Below, in pieces: positions 57,935 through 64,000 of a stretch of 64,000 nt of DNA. The notes under the pieces were generated by a model that made no database searches, had not been told where the DNA came from, and saw nothing but the letters and a program-made list of their open reading frames with translations. Positions within the stretch are counted from its first letter, which is position 1. Each line of letters begins with the position of its first letter. The DNA comes from Curtobacterium luteum (GTDB taxonomy: Bacteria > Actinomycetota > Actinomycetes > Actinomycetales > Microbacteriaceae): NCBI RefSeq assembly GCF_014646995.1, contig NZ_BMOI01000014.1, positions 44,047 through 108,046 of the forward strand, written 5' to 3'. Made by a program: the position numbers and the translations under genes.

Positions 57935-59454
57935 CCACCGTCGCGCCCCGCCGGACCGGCGTCCGACGCTGAGCGGTCGTCGCGGTCGTCCGTGTCTGCG
58001 CGCCCGTCTCGGGCGTCCCGGTCGCGACGCAGTCCGGCGAGGTCGCCGGCCACGAACAGGGCGATCGTCGCGGCGGTCAGCACACCCGCGAGCACCGTGG
58101 CCGCGAGCACGAGCTTCGCGGAGTGCGGCACGAGCGTCGCTCCCTCGAAGTGCAGCAGCGACCAGATCGGCACCAGGGACAGCAGCGTCCACGCCGGGAC
58201 GAGCACCACGGCCGCGTGCCGCGACGCCCGCAGCCCGGCCGCGAGCGCGATGGCGATCGGAGCCCAGACGGACAGCGTGTAGCGGTTGATCGGCGCGCCC
58301 CCACCGGCCATGTACCGGATCTCGACCAGGACGAAGAGCACGACGACCGTCACGAGCATGGCGACGACGAGCGTCCGCGGCCAGCCGTCGCCCGGAGCGC
58401 TCGAACGCCCCGGGTTCTGTCCCCGGCGGGTGGCGATCCGGCGCACCAGCAGCACGACGACGGACACCGCGAGCAGCAGGACCGGTGCCAGCAGGAGGAT
58501 CCACGGCACTGCGTCGCGGAGGTCGAGCGCGCCGCGGTAGAGCGCGAAGAGCTGCTTCCAGAACGCCGGCTTGGTGGCGACCTCCTGGTCCGTGAAGTGC
58601 GGTCGTGGCACCCACCCCGGCCACGCCTTTGGCCGGCCGCTGAAGGACCCGGCGACGATGGTGTTGCGCACCCAGAACCACCCGGAGGCCGCAGCGGCCG
58701 CCACCACGGGCACGAGCGCGACGACGACGCGGGCCCACAGGCCCTGCAGTCGGCCGAGCCGCACGGTCCGGGCGAGCAGGAACGCCACCGCGACGGCCAC
58801 CAGCCAGAGCGCGAAGGAGAGCCGTGTCGTCATGCCCGCAGCCGCCACGAGGGCTCCGCACACGAGCAGGCGCGGCGTGACCCCGGACCGCAGGGCGGCT
58901 CCGGCCACTCCGCAGGCGAGGGCGCCGAGCAGCGCGGCGAGCGAGTCGTTGTAGACCACGCCGGCCTGCACGACGAGCACCGCGGTGAACCCCGAGACGA
59001 CGGCGACGGTCGCCGGCAGTCGTCGAACCTCCGGGAAGCAGCGCGAGGCCGCCCAGGCAGCAGCCGGCACGATGCCCGCGACGATGACCGCGTTGACGAT
59101 CCGCGCCGCGACGACCGCCTGCACCGGGTGGCCCGCGTCGACGAGCGGGCCGACGAGCGGCGCGAGCAGGACGTAGTAGAGCGGTGGGTGCTGGGCGACC
59201 CACTGGACCGGCGGGTGGTGGCCGAACCCGGGCTGGAACCGCACCCCGTCCATCAGCACGGGCAGCTGGCCGTGCCACACCCGGAGGGTGTAGTCGACGT
59301 GCGCCGACTCGTCCGTGCTGCTGAGCGGCTCGGTCGACGCGATCCGGGCGACCGCGGCGACGAGCACGAACAGGGTGGCCGCGAGCACGACCGGGGTGGC
59401 CCAGTCGTGCCCGCGGACGCCGTCGAGCAGGAGGCGCCGCACCCGGACGGTCAC
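57901..59454 (-). CDS. GT-C-like membrane protein
   Basis: 517 residues with about eleven to twelve helices. The first outer loop has STDESAHVDYTLRVWHGQLP, in which Asp-Glu-Ser-Ala-His replaces the D-E-P-T-H of the DUF2142-type copies, and VAQHPPLYYVLLAPLVG is the matching second motif. VRNTIVAGSFSGRPKAWPGW is a later outer loop. A polar tail of 45 residues is rich in Arg/Asp (RDRDARDGRADTDDRDDRS in part). GTG 59454 lies eight bases after the ugd stop with GAGG upstream, so it is co-transcribed with ugd. It is a distant relative of copies A-C. The 3' end overlaps the opposite GT4 gene by 34 bp. Confidence 0.72.
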   Translation of the reverse strand: MTVRVRRLLLDGVRGHDWATPVVLAATLFVLVAAVARIASTEPLSSTDESAHVDYTLRVWHGQLPVLMDGVRFQPGFGHHPPVQWVAQHPPLYYVLLAPLVGPLVDAGHPVQAVVAARIVNAVIVAGIVPAAAWAASRCFPEVRRLPATVAVVSGFTAVLVVQAGVVYNDSLAALLGALACGVAGAALRSGVTPRLLVCGALVAAAGMTTRLSFALWLVAVAVAFLLARTVRLGRLQGLWARVVVALVPVVAAAAASGWFWVRNTIVAGSFSGRPKAWPGWVPRPHFTDQEVATKPAFWKQLFALYRGALDLRDAVPWILLLAPVLLLAVSVVVLLVRRIATRRGQNPGRSSAPGDGWPRTLVVAMLVTVVVLFVLVEIRYMAGGGAPINRYTLSVWAPIAIALAAGLRASRHAAVVLVPAWTLLSLVPIWSLLHFEGATLVPHSAKLVLAATVLAGVLTAATIALFVAGDLAGLRRDRDARDGRADTDDRDDRSASDAGPAGRDGGQLIAPRSTAR

Positions 59455-59462
59455 GGAGAGCC

Positions 59463-60770
59463 TCAGCGCCCCATGCCGCGGTACGTGAACCCGGCCGCCG
59501 TCCAGGCGTCGCGGTCGAGGCAGTTGCGTCCGTCGACCACGACCGGGCTGGCGACCAGGCCGGCGACCTCGGACGCGTCGAGCTCGCGGAACTCGTTCCA
59601 CTCGGTCAGCACCAGGACGAGCTCGGCACCGCGGAGCGCGTCGGCGGCGGTCTCGGTGTAGTCGAGCTCGGGACGGACGCGGCGGGCGGTCACGACGGCC
59701 TCGGGGTCGTACGCCGCGACGTGGGCGCCGAGGCCCTCGAGTCGGCCGGCGATGTCGAGCGACGGCGAGTCGCGGACGTCGTCGGAGTTCGGCTTGAACG
59801 CCAGGCCGAGCACCGCGACCCGCTTGCCCGCGACGTCACCGCCGAGGAGCTCCTGCGCCAGCGTGACGACGTGGTCCCGGCGGCGGAGGTTGATCGCGTC
59901 GACGTCGGCGAGGAAGGCGAGCGAGTCCGGCACGCCGAGCTCGGACGCACGCGCCTGGAAGGCACGGATGTCCTTCGGCAGGCACCCGCCGCCGAAGCCG
60001 AGGCCGGCGTTGAGGAACTTCCGGCCGATGCGGGCGTCGTGCCCGATCGCGTCGGCGAGGGCGGTGACGTCCGCACCGACGACCTCGGCGATCTCGGCCA
60101 TCGCGTTGATGAAGGAGATCTTGGTCGCGAGGAACGCGTTCGCGCTGACCTTCACGAGCTCGGCGGTGGGCAGGTCGACGACCAGGCGCGGGGTGCCCTC
60201 GGCGAGCGCCGATGCGTAGACCTCGTCGAGGACGGCGGTGGCCCGCTCGCCCTGCTCGCCGGCGGGAACGCCGTAGACCAGGCGGTCGGGCGAGATGGTG
60301 TCCTGCACGGCGAAGCCCTCACGGAGGAACTCGGGGTTCCAGACCAGCGTGGCGCCCGGCACGGCAGCCTCGACCTCGCCTGCGAGCCGCGCTGCGGTGC
60401 CGACGGGGACCGTGGACTTGCCGACGACGTAGGCGTCCGCGGAGAGGTGCGGGACGAGGGACGCCACAGCGGCGTCCACGTACGTGAGGTCGGCGGCGCC
60501 GGTCGGGCCCTGCGGCGTGCCGACGGCGAGGAAGTGCACCGTGGCGTCGGCGACCTCGGCCATGTCGGTCGTGAAGCGGATGCGGCCCGAGGCGAGCGCC
60601 TCGGTCAGGATCTCCGGCAGACCGGGCTCGAAGAAGGGGGCCTCGCCCGCGGCGAGGCGCTCGATCTTGCCGGGGTCGACGTCCACCGCGACGACGTCGT
60701 GCCCGAGCTTGGCCATGGAGGCGGCGTGCACGGCACCGAGGTAACCGCAGCCGATGACAGAGATACGCAC
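59463..60770 (-). CDS. ugd: UDP-glucose 6-dehydrogenase
   Basis: Oxidises UDP-glucose to UDP-glucuronate with two NAD. The 435 residues begin RISVIGCGYLGAVHAASMAKLGHDVVAVD in parts (Rossmann fold), then EPGLPEIL, VGTPQGPTGAADLTYVDAA, VGKSTVPVGTAARL, NPEFLREGFAVQD, KVSANAFLATKISFINAMAEI and the catalytic-Cys block GLGFGGGCLPKDIRAF. The C-terminal half has LGLAFKPNSDDVRDSPSLDI. This is the full UGD motif set. GTG 60770 is six bases from TACCGT. Glucuronate would supply an acidic sugar for the polymer. Confidence 0.96.
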   Translation of the reverse strand: MRISVIGCGYLGAVHAASMAKLGHDVVAVDVDPGKIERLAAGEAPFFEPGLPEILTEALASGRIRFTTDMAEVADATVHFLAVGTPQGPTGAADLTYVDAAVASLVPHLSADAYVVGKSTVPVGTAARLAGEVEAAVPGATLVWNPEFLREGFAVQDTISPDRLVYGVPAGEQGERATAVLDEVYASALAEGTPRLVVDLPTAELVKVSANAFLATKISFINAMAEIAEVVGADVTALADAIGHDARIGRKFLNAGLGFGGGCLPKDIRAFQARASELGVPDSLAFLADVDAINLRRRDHVVTLAQELLGGDVAGKRVAVLGLAFKPNSDDVRDSPSLDIAGRLEGLGAHVAAYDPEAVVTARRVRPELDYTETAADALRGAELVLVLTEWNEFRELDASEVAGLVASPVVVDGRNCLDRDAWTAAGFTYRGMGR

Positions 60771-60776
60771 GGGAAG

Positions 60777-60782
60777 ACGGTA
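60777..60782 (-). promoter_or_regulatory. -10 element of ugd (leaderless)
   Basis: TACCGT on the minus strand lies six bases from GTG 60770. Confidence 0.5.
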
Positions 60783-60869
60783 CAGGTTCCTGCACGGCTT
60801 CACACCGAAGGCCGGGCGCGCGGCACGTCGCAGCACCCCGGCGCGCGCCAGCGGTGGGCGGGCGTCGGC

Positions 60870-61421
60870 TCAGCCGCGGACGTCGCCCCACGGCGGCCGC
60901 TCGGCCCCGCCGCCCACGATCTCGTCCCAGTCCGGCTCGCGGTGCCGCCGGCGCGCCTCGTGGGCCTCCACCAGGTCGTGCAGCACGGCGACGACGAGGT
61001 CGGCGTGCGGGACGTCGGCGAGCACCGCCACGGGGTCGTCACCCGGGAACACGAGCACGTCCCCGGAGCGGAACACCCCCTGCAGGCCGCGCCGGCGCAC
61101 GGTCACGTCGTACCCGCGGGCGTGCAGGAGCTCCCGCCGGGTCCGTGTGCCGAGTCCGTGCACGACCACGAGCCGCCGGGTGGTGACGACGTAGCGCTGG
61201 GACATCCACCGGACGAGCGGGACCACCCCGCCGACAACGAGCAGCAGCAGCACGACGACCGCCACCACCACGTTCAGCCAGGCCAGCTGTGCCCGGAAGA
61301 CGCCGAACCCGAAGCCGCCGGCCGCGGTCACGAGCACCACGAACACGGCGGGGCGGACGAGCCGCCGTGCGTGCGGCCGGAGCCGGGCGACGACGCGCTC
61401 GGGCGGCGGCTCGGCGGTCAT
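60870..61421 (-). CDS. PH-domain (bPH2/YdbS-like) membrane protein
   Basis: 183 residues. Two transmembrane helices (RPAVFVVLVTAAGGFGFGVF and LNVVVAVVVLLLLVVGGVVPLV) precede a cytoplasmic bacterial PH-like domain beginning SQRYVVTTRRLVVVHGLG and including LLHARGYDVTVRRRGLQGVFRSGDVLVF in parts. The C-terminal 45 residues are charged. Rv3278c of mycobacteria has the same position between GtrA and birA. The ATG at 61421 is used; an ATG at 61433 that overlaps the birA stop is also possible. Function is unknown. Confidence 0.8.
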   Translation of the reverse strand: MTAEPPPERVVARLRPHARRLVRPAVFVVLVTAAGGFGFGVFRAQLAWLNVVVAVVVLLLLVVGGVVPLVRWMSQRYVVTTRRLVVVHGLGTRTRRELLHARGYDVTVRRRGLQGVFRSGDVLVFPGDDPVAVLADVPHADLVVAVLHDLVEAHEARRRHREPDWDEIVGGGAERPPWGDVRG

Positions 61422-61425
61422 GCCC

Positions 61426-62247
61426 TCATGCATAGCGCAGGTGCGTGACGTCGCCCACCGCGACGCCCCTGGTGGCACCGTCCCGGTGCCGGATCGTGAT
61501 CCGGCCGTCGTCGTCGATGCCGACCGCGTCGGCCTCCTCCACCGTGCCGTCGGGCAGCTCGAGTCGGATCCGGCGACCGATCGTGCCGCACGCTGCACGG
61601 ACGTCGGACCGGACCGCCTCGGCGGCCGCACCGCCCGTGGCGAGGGCGACCACCGCCTCCAGGACGGCACCCCGGAAAGCGACGATCACCGCGTCGGCGA
61701 GGTCGGGTGCGGTCCCCGTGACGCCGGCGACGGCGAGCGAGGTCGAGGTCGGGGTCGGGAGTGCGTCGGCGGGGATCGTGAGGTTGACCCCGGCACCGAC
61801 CACGACGCTGCCGTCGGCGGCGACCTGGCAGAGGATGCCGCTCACCTTGCGTTCGTCGAGGTGGACGTCGTTCGGCCACTTGACCTCGACCACCGGCCGG
61901 GAGGCGCGGGTCGTCCCCGGCGCGCCGGGCACCAGGGCGTCCACCGCGTCGCGCAACGCACGGCCCGCGACGAGCGGCAACCAGCCGCGCGACCGGTCGT
62001 CCAGGTCCGCGCGGACGAGCAGGCTCGCCGCGAGCGTCTGCCCGGCGGGCGCCGACCACGAGCGGTCGAGGCGGCCGCGGCCGGCGGTCTGGTCGAGCGT
62101 CGCCACGACACTGCCGTGCGCCAGGTCCGACGCGACCGCGAGGAGGTCCGCGTTGGTCGAGCCGGTCGTGGGCGGCACGACGAGCGTCGCACCGTCCGCC
62201 TCGACCTCGGCACGGGTGAGCGGGAACGACGACGCGGGTGTGGACAT
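61426..62247 (-). CDS. birA: Biotin--[acetyl-CoA-carboxylase] ligase
   Basis: Activates biotin as biotinyl-AMP and attaches it to the carrier domain of biotin enzymes. The 273 residues have the catalytic-domain motifs [35 protein letters not shown] in parts (biotin- and ATP-binding GRGR), [19 protein letters not shown] (Lys for biotinyl-AMP) and [11 protein letters not shown], then an SH3-like C-terminal domain ([18 protein letters not shown]). The N-terminal DNA-binding domain is absent, so it is the non-regulatory group I type. It is divergent from the carboxyltransferase gene, whose partner subunit it would modify. The ATG is six bases from TAGATT. Confidence 0.94.
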   Translation of the reverse strand: MSTPASSFPLTRAEVEADGATLVVPPTTGSTNADLLAVASDLAHGSVVATLDQTAGRGRLDRSWSAPAGQTLAASLLVRADLDDRSRGWLPLVAGRALRDAVDALVPGAPGTTRASRPVVEVKWPNDVHLDERKVSGILCQVAADGSVVVGAGVNLTIPADALPTPTSTSLAVAGVTGTAPDLADAVIVAFRGAVLEAVVALATGGAAAEAVRSDVRAACGTIGRRIRLELPDGTVEEADAVGIDDDGRITIRHRDGATRGVAVGDVTHLRYA

Positions 62248-62253
62248 GCACGC

Positions 62254-62259
62254 AATCTA
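62254..62259 (-). promoter_or_regulatory. -10 element of birA (leaderless)
   Basis: TAGATT on the minus strand lies six bases from the ATG at 62247. With 62310 it forms a divergent promoter pair. Confidence 0.5.
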
Positions 62260-62309
62260 CGGGCAGGAACCGTGGACGACCTCCAACCGTGGGCGTCCGG
62301 GGCCGCCGG

Positions 62310-62315
62310 TATGGT
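62310..62315 (+). promoter_or_regulatory. -10 element of accD (leaderless)
   Basis: TATGGT, then GAGCGG, then GTG 62322. Confidence 0.5.
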
Positions 62316-62321
62316 GAGCGG

Positions 62322-63917
62322 GTGACTCAAGGTGACACCCCCGATCTCTCGACGACCGCCGGCCGGCTCGCCGACCTCCGCGACCGGTACCACGAAGCCG
62401 TGACCGCCGCGGGCGAGGCAGCCATCGCGAAGCAGCACGCGAAGGGCAAGGGCACCGCCCGGGAGCGCATCGAGCAGCTCCTCGACGACAACTCGTTCGT
62501 CGAGTTCGACGAGTTCGTCCGGCACCGCACGACCGCGTTCGGCATGGACGCCAAGCGCCCCTACGGCGACGCGGTCGTCACGGGCGTGGGCACGATCCAC
62601 GGCCGGAACGTCGCGGTGTACGCGCAGGACTTCACCGTGTTCGGCGGGTCCCTCGGCGAGGTCGCCGGCGAGAAGATCATCAAGGTCATGCAGCACGCGC
62701 TGAAGACGGGCGTGCCGATCATCGGCATCCTCGACTCCGGTGGCGCACGCATCCAGGAGGGCGTGGTCGCGCTCGGCAAGTACGGCGAGATCTTCCGCCT
62801 GAACACCCAGGCGTCGGGCGTCATCCCCCAGATCTCGATCGTCATGGGCCCGGCGGCCGGCGGCGCGGTGTACTCCCCCGCCCTCACCGACTTCGTCATC
62901 ATGGTCGACAAGACGAGCCACATGTTCGTCACCGGTCCGGACGTCATCAAGACCGTCACGGGCGAGGACGTCGGCTTCGAGGAGCTCGGCGGCGCGCAGA
63001 CCCACAACCAGGTGTCCGGCGTCGCGCACTACCTCGCGGAGGACGAGACCGACGCGCTCGACTACGCCCGGTCGCTCATCGGGTTCCTCCCGGACAACAA
63101 CCTCGCCGACGCCCCGGCCTACGACGTCGCCCCGGAGCTCGAGACGACCGACGCGGACCACGAGCTCGACGTCGTCATCCCGGACTCGACGAACCAGCCG
63201 TACGACGTGACGACGATCATCGAGCACGTCGTGGACGACGGCGAGTTCCTCGAGGTCCAGCCGCTCTTCGCGCCGAACATCCTGATCGGCTTCGGCCGGG
63301 TCGAGGGCCGCACGGTCGGCATCATCGCGAACCAGCCGCAGGCGATGGCCGGCACGCTCAACATCGACGCCGGTGAGAAGGCCGCCCGCTTCGTGCGGTT
63401 CTGCGACGCGTTCGGCATCCCGATCCTGACGCTCGTCGACGTGCCCGGCTACCTCCCCGGCACCGACCAGGAGTGGACCGGTGTCATCCGCCGCGGCGCC
63501 AAGCTCCTGTACGCGTACGCCGAGGCGACCGTCCCGCTCGTCACCGTCATCACCCGCAAGGCGTACGGCGGTGCGTACATCGTGATGGGGTCGAAGCAGC
63601 TCGGCGCGGACATCAACCTCGCGTGGCCGACCGCCGAGATCGCGGTCATGGGTGGCCAGGGAGCCGTCAACATCCTCTACCGCTCGGAGATCAAGCGGGC
63701 GGAAGAGGCCGGCGAGGACGTCGCCGCGGTCCGCACGAAGCTCGCGAACGAGTACACCTACAACGTCGCGTCGCCGTACCTCGCGGCGGAGCGCGGTGAG
63801 CTCGACGGCATCATCCAGCCGCACGCCACCCGCGTCTCGGTGATCAAGGCGCTCCGTGCCCTCCGCGGCAAGCGCGCCTCGCTGCCGCCCAAGAAGCACG
63901 GGAACATCCCGCTGTGA
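62322..63917 (+). CDS. Acyl-CoA carboxylase beta (carboxyltransferase) subunit, AccD5/PccB-type
   Basis: Transfers CO2 from carboxybiotin to acetyl- or propionyl-CoA for fatty-acid synthesis. The 531 residues have [23 protein letters not shown], the N-half crotonase-like fold with [23 protein letters not shown] and [20 protein letters not shown] in parts (oxyanion Gly-Gly), [16 protein letters not shown], then the C-half with [38 protein letters not shown], and [18 protein letters not shown]. It ends KKHGNIPL, the common actinobacterial terminus. Divergent birA upstream and a small overlapping gene downstream reproduce the birA-accD5-accE5 order. GTG 62322 is set by the -10 spacing. Confidence 0.95.
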   Translation: MTQGDTPDLSTTAGRLADLRDRYHEAVTAAGEAAIAKQHAKGKGTARERIEQLLDDNSFVEFDEFVRHRTTAFGMDAKRPYGDAVVTGVGTIHGRNVAVYAQDFTVFGGSLGEVAGEKIIKVMQHALKTGVPIIGILDSGGARIQEGVVALGKYGEIFRLNTQASGVIPQISIVMGPAAGGAVYSPALTDFVIMVDKTSHMFVTGPDVIKTVTGEDVGFEELGGAQTHNQVSGVAHYLAEDETDALDYARSLIGFLPDNNLADAPAYDVAPELETTDADHELDVVIPDSTNQPYDVTTIIEHVVDDGEFLEVQPLFAPNILIGFGRVEGRTVGIIANQPQAMAGTLNIDAGEKAARFVRFCDAFGIPILTLVDVPGYLPGTDQEWTGVIRRGAKLLYAYAEATVPLVTVITRKAYGGAYIVMGSKQLGADINLAWPTAEIAVMGGQGAVNILYRSEIKRAEEAGEDVAAVRTKLANEYTYNVASPYLAAERGELDGIIQPHATRVSVIKALRALRGKRASLPPKKHGNIPL

Positions 63918-64000
63918 CCGACGCGGTCGACCCGTCGAGCACGGGAACATCACCGTCACACGGGGTGACCGACCCGGTCGACCCGTCGAGCACGGGAACA
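63896..64000. repeat. 51-bp tandem repeat at the accD 3' end and next gene
   Basis: The word GCACGGGAACA occurs at 63896 (inside the last accD codons), 63939 and 63990. The latter two lie in 51-bp units (TGACCGAC at 63915 and 63966) with one or two mismatches. A period of 51 keeps the reading frame of the downstream gene. Confidence 0.75.
63914..64000 (+). CDS. Start of a small gene after accD (candidate AccE epsilon subunit), cut by window end
   Basis: A GTG at 63914 overlaps the accD stop (GTGA) and is open for 29 codons to the window edge. The visible part is polar and contains a 17-residue repeat: [17 protein letters not shown] followed by [12 protein letters not shown]. In actinobacteria accD5 is usually followed by the small acyl-CoA carboxylase epsilon subunit, which starts with a variable polar region. 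The identity is inferred from position only. Confidence 0.5.
   Translation, partial: MTDAVDPSSTGTSPSHGVTDPVDPSSTGT

Noticed and set aside
1..64000. tRNA, rRNA or other structural RNA genes
   Set aside because: I saw no tRNA-like cloverleaf, T-loop consensus or rRNA sequence in reading the intergenic regions; covariance searches could not be run.

Overview
The window is a high-GC (about 72%) actinobacterial chromosome segment. Gene content and order suggest a Microbacteriaceae genome, most likely Curtobacterium-like. The grounds are a DUF5719 protein beside a WhiB2-type regulator, leaderless gene starts throughout, many GTG/TTG starts, and a plant-associate flavour (a secreted GH6 glycanase). 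The genus is inference. I found no tRNA, rRNA, CRISPR array, transposase or phage gene.

Layout. (1) 1-2370: the DUF58 / SpoIIM / RDD trio in its usual divergent arrangement, followed by about 175-bp tandem repeats. (2) 2924-12404: a housekeeping block of ahcY, DUF3499, a Zincin_1-type protein, DUF5719, a GT2-membrane protein, whiB, galE and manA. It resembles the sahH-manA-whiB2 neighbourhood of other Actinobacteria, but no phosphomannomutase or SIS-domain gene is present. (3) 12447-42921: a large surface-glycopolymer locus. It holds two Wzy/WaaL-like proteins, a polyprenol-phosphate mannosyltransferase, a GT2-GT4 fusion, a secreted repeat protein plus lipoprotein, a Wzm/Wzt ABC exporter with three glycosyltransferases, split dTDP-rhamnose genes (rmlAC on minus, rmlBD on plus), a GtrB-like transferase, and several GT-C-like membrane proteins. 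(4) 42985-48213: purE and purK, separated by a glycosyltransferase and a secreted GH6 enzyme, then GtrA. (5) 48224-60770: a second glycopolymer segment with GT-C proteins, a flippase-like protein, an acyltransferase, a GH25 lysozyme, a pyruvyltransferase, a GT4 and UDP-glucose dehydrogenase. (6) 60870-64000: PH-domain protein, birA, accD-type carboxyltransferase and the start of the next gene.

How they work together. RmlABCD supply dTDP-L-rhamnose, GalE supplies UDP-galactose, Ugd supplies UDP-glucuronate and ManA feeds mannose phosphates. Cytoplasmic GT2/GT4 enzymes would assemble a lipid-linked rhamnose-containing polymer, and Wzm/Wzt would export it. Polyprenol-phosphate sugars made by the Dpm- and GtrB-like enzymes would feed GT-C proteins outside the membrane. 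Acyl- and pyruvyltransferases would decorate the polymer, and ligases would join it to the wall. Secreted GH25, GH6 and a lysozyme-like repeat protein act on wall or plant polymers.

Points worth a second look are a roughly 100-residue GW-x-D-P-D module shared by two secreted proteins, a family of intergenic hairpins with a conserved base and variable top, a near-invariant (-10)-N6-start codon architecture, and tandem duplications seeded at gene 3' ends.
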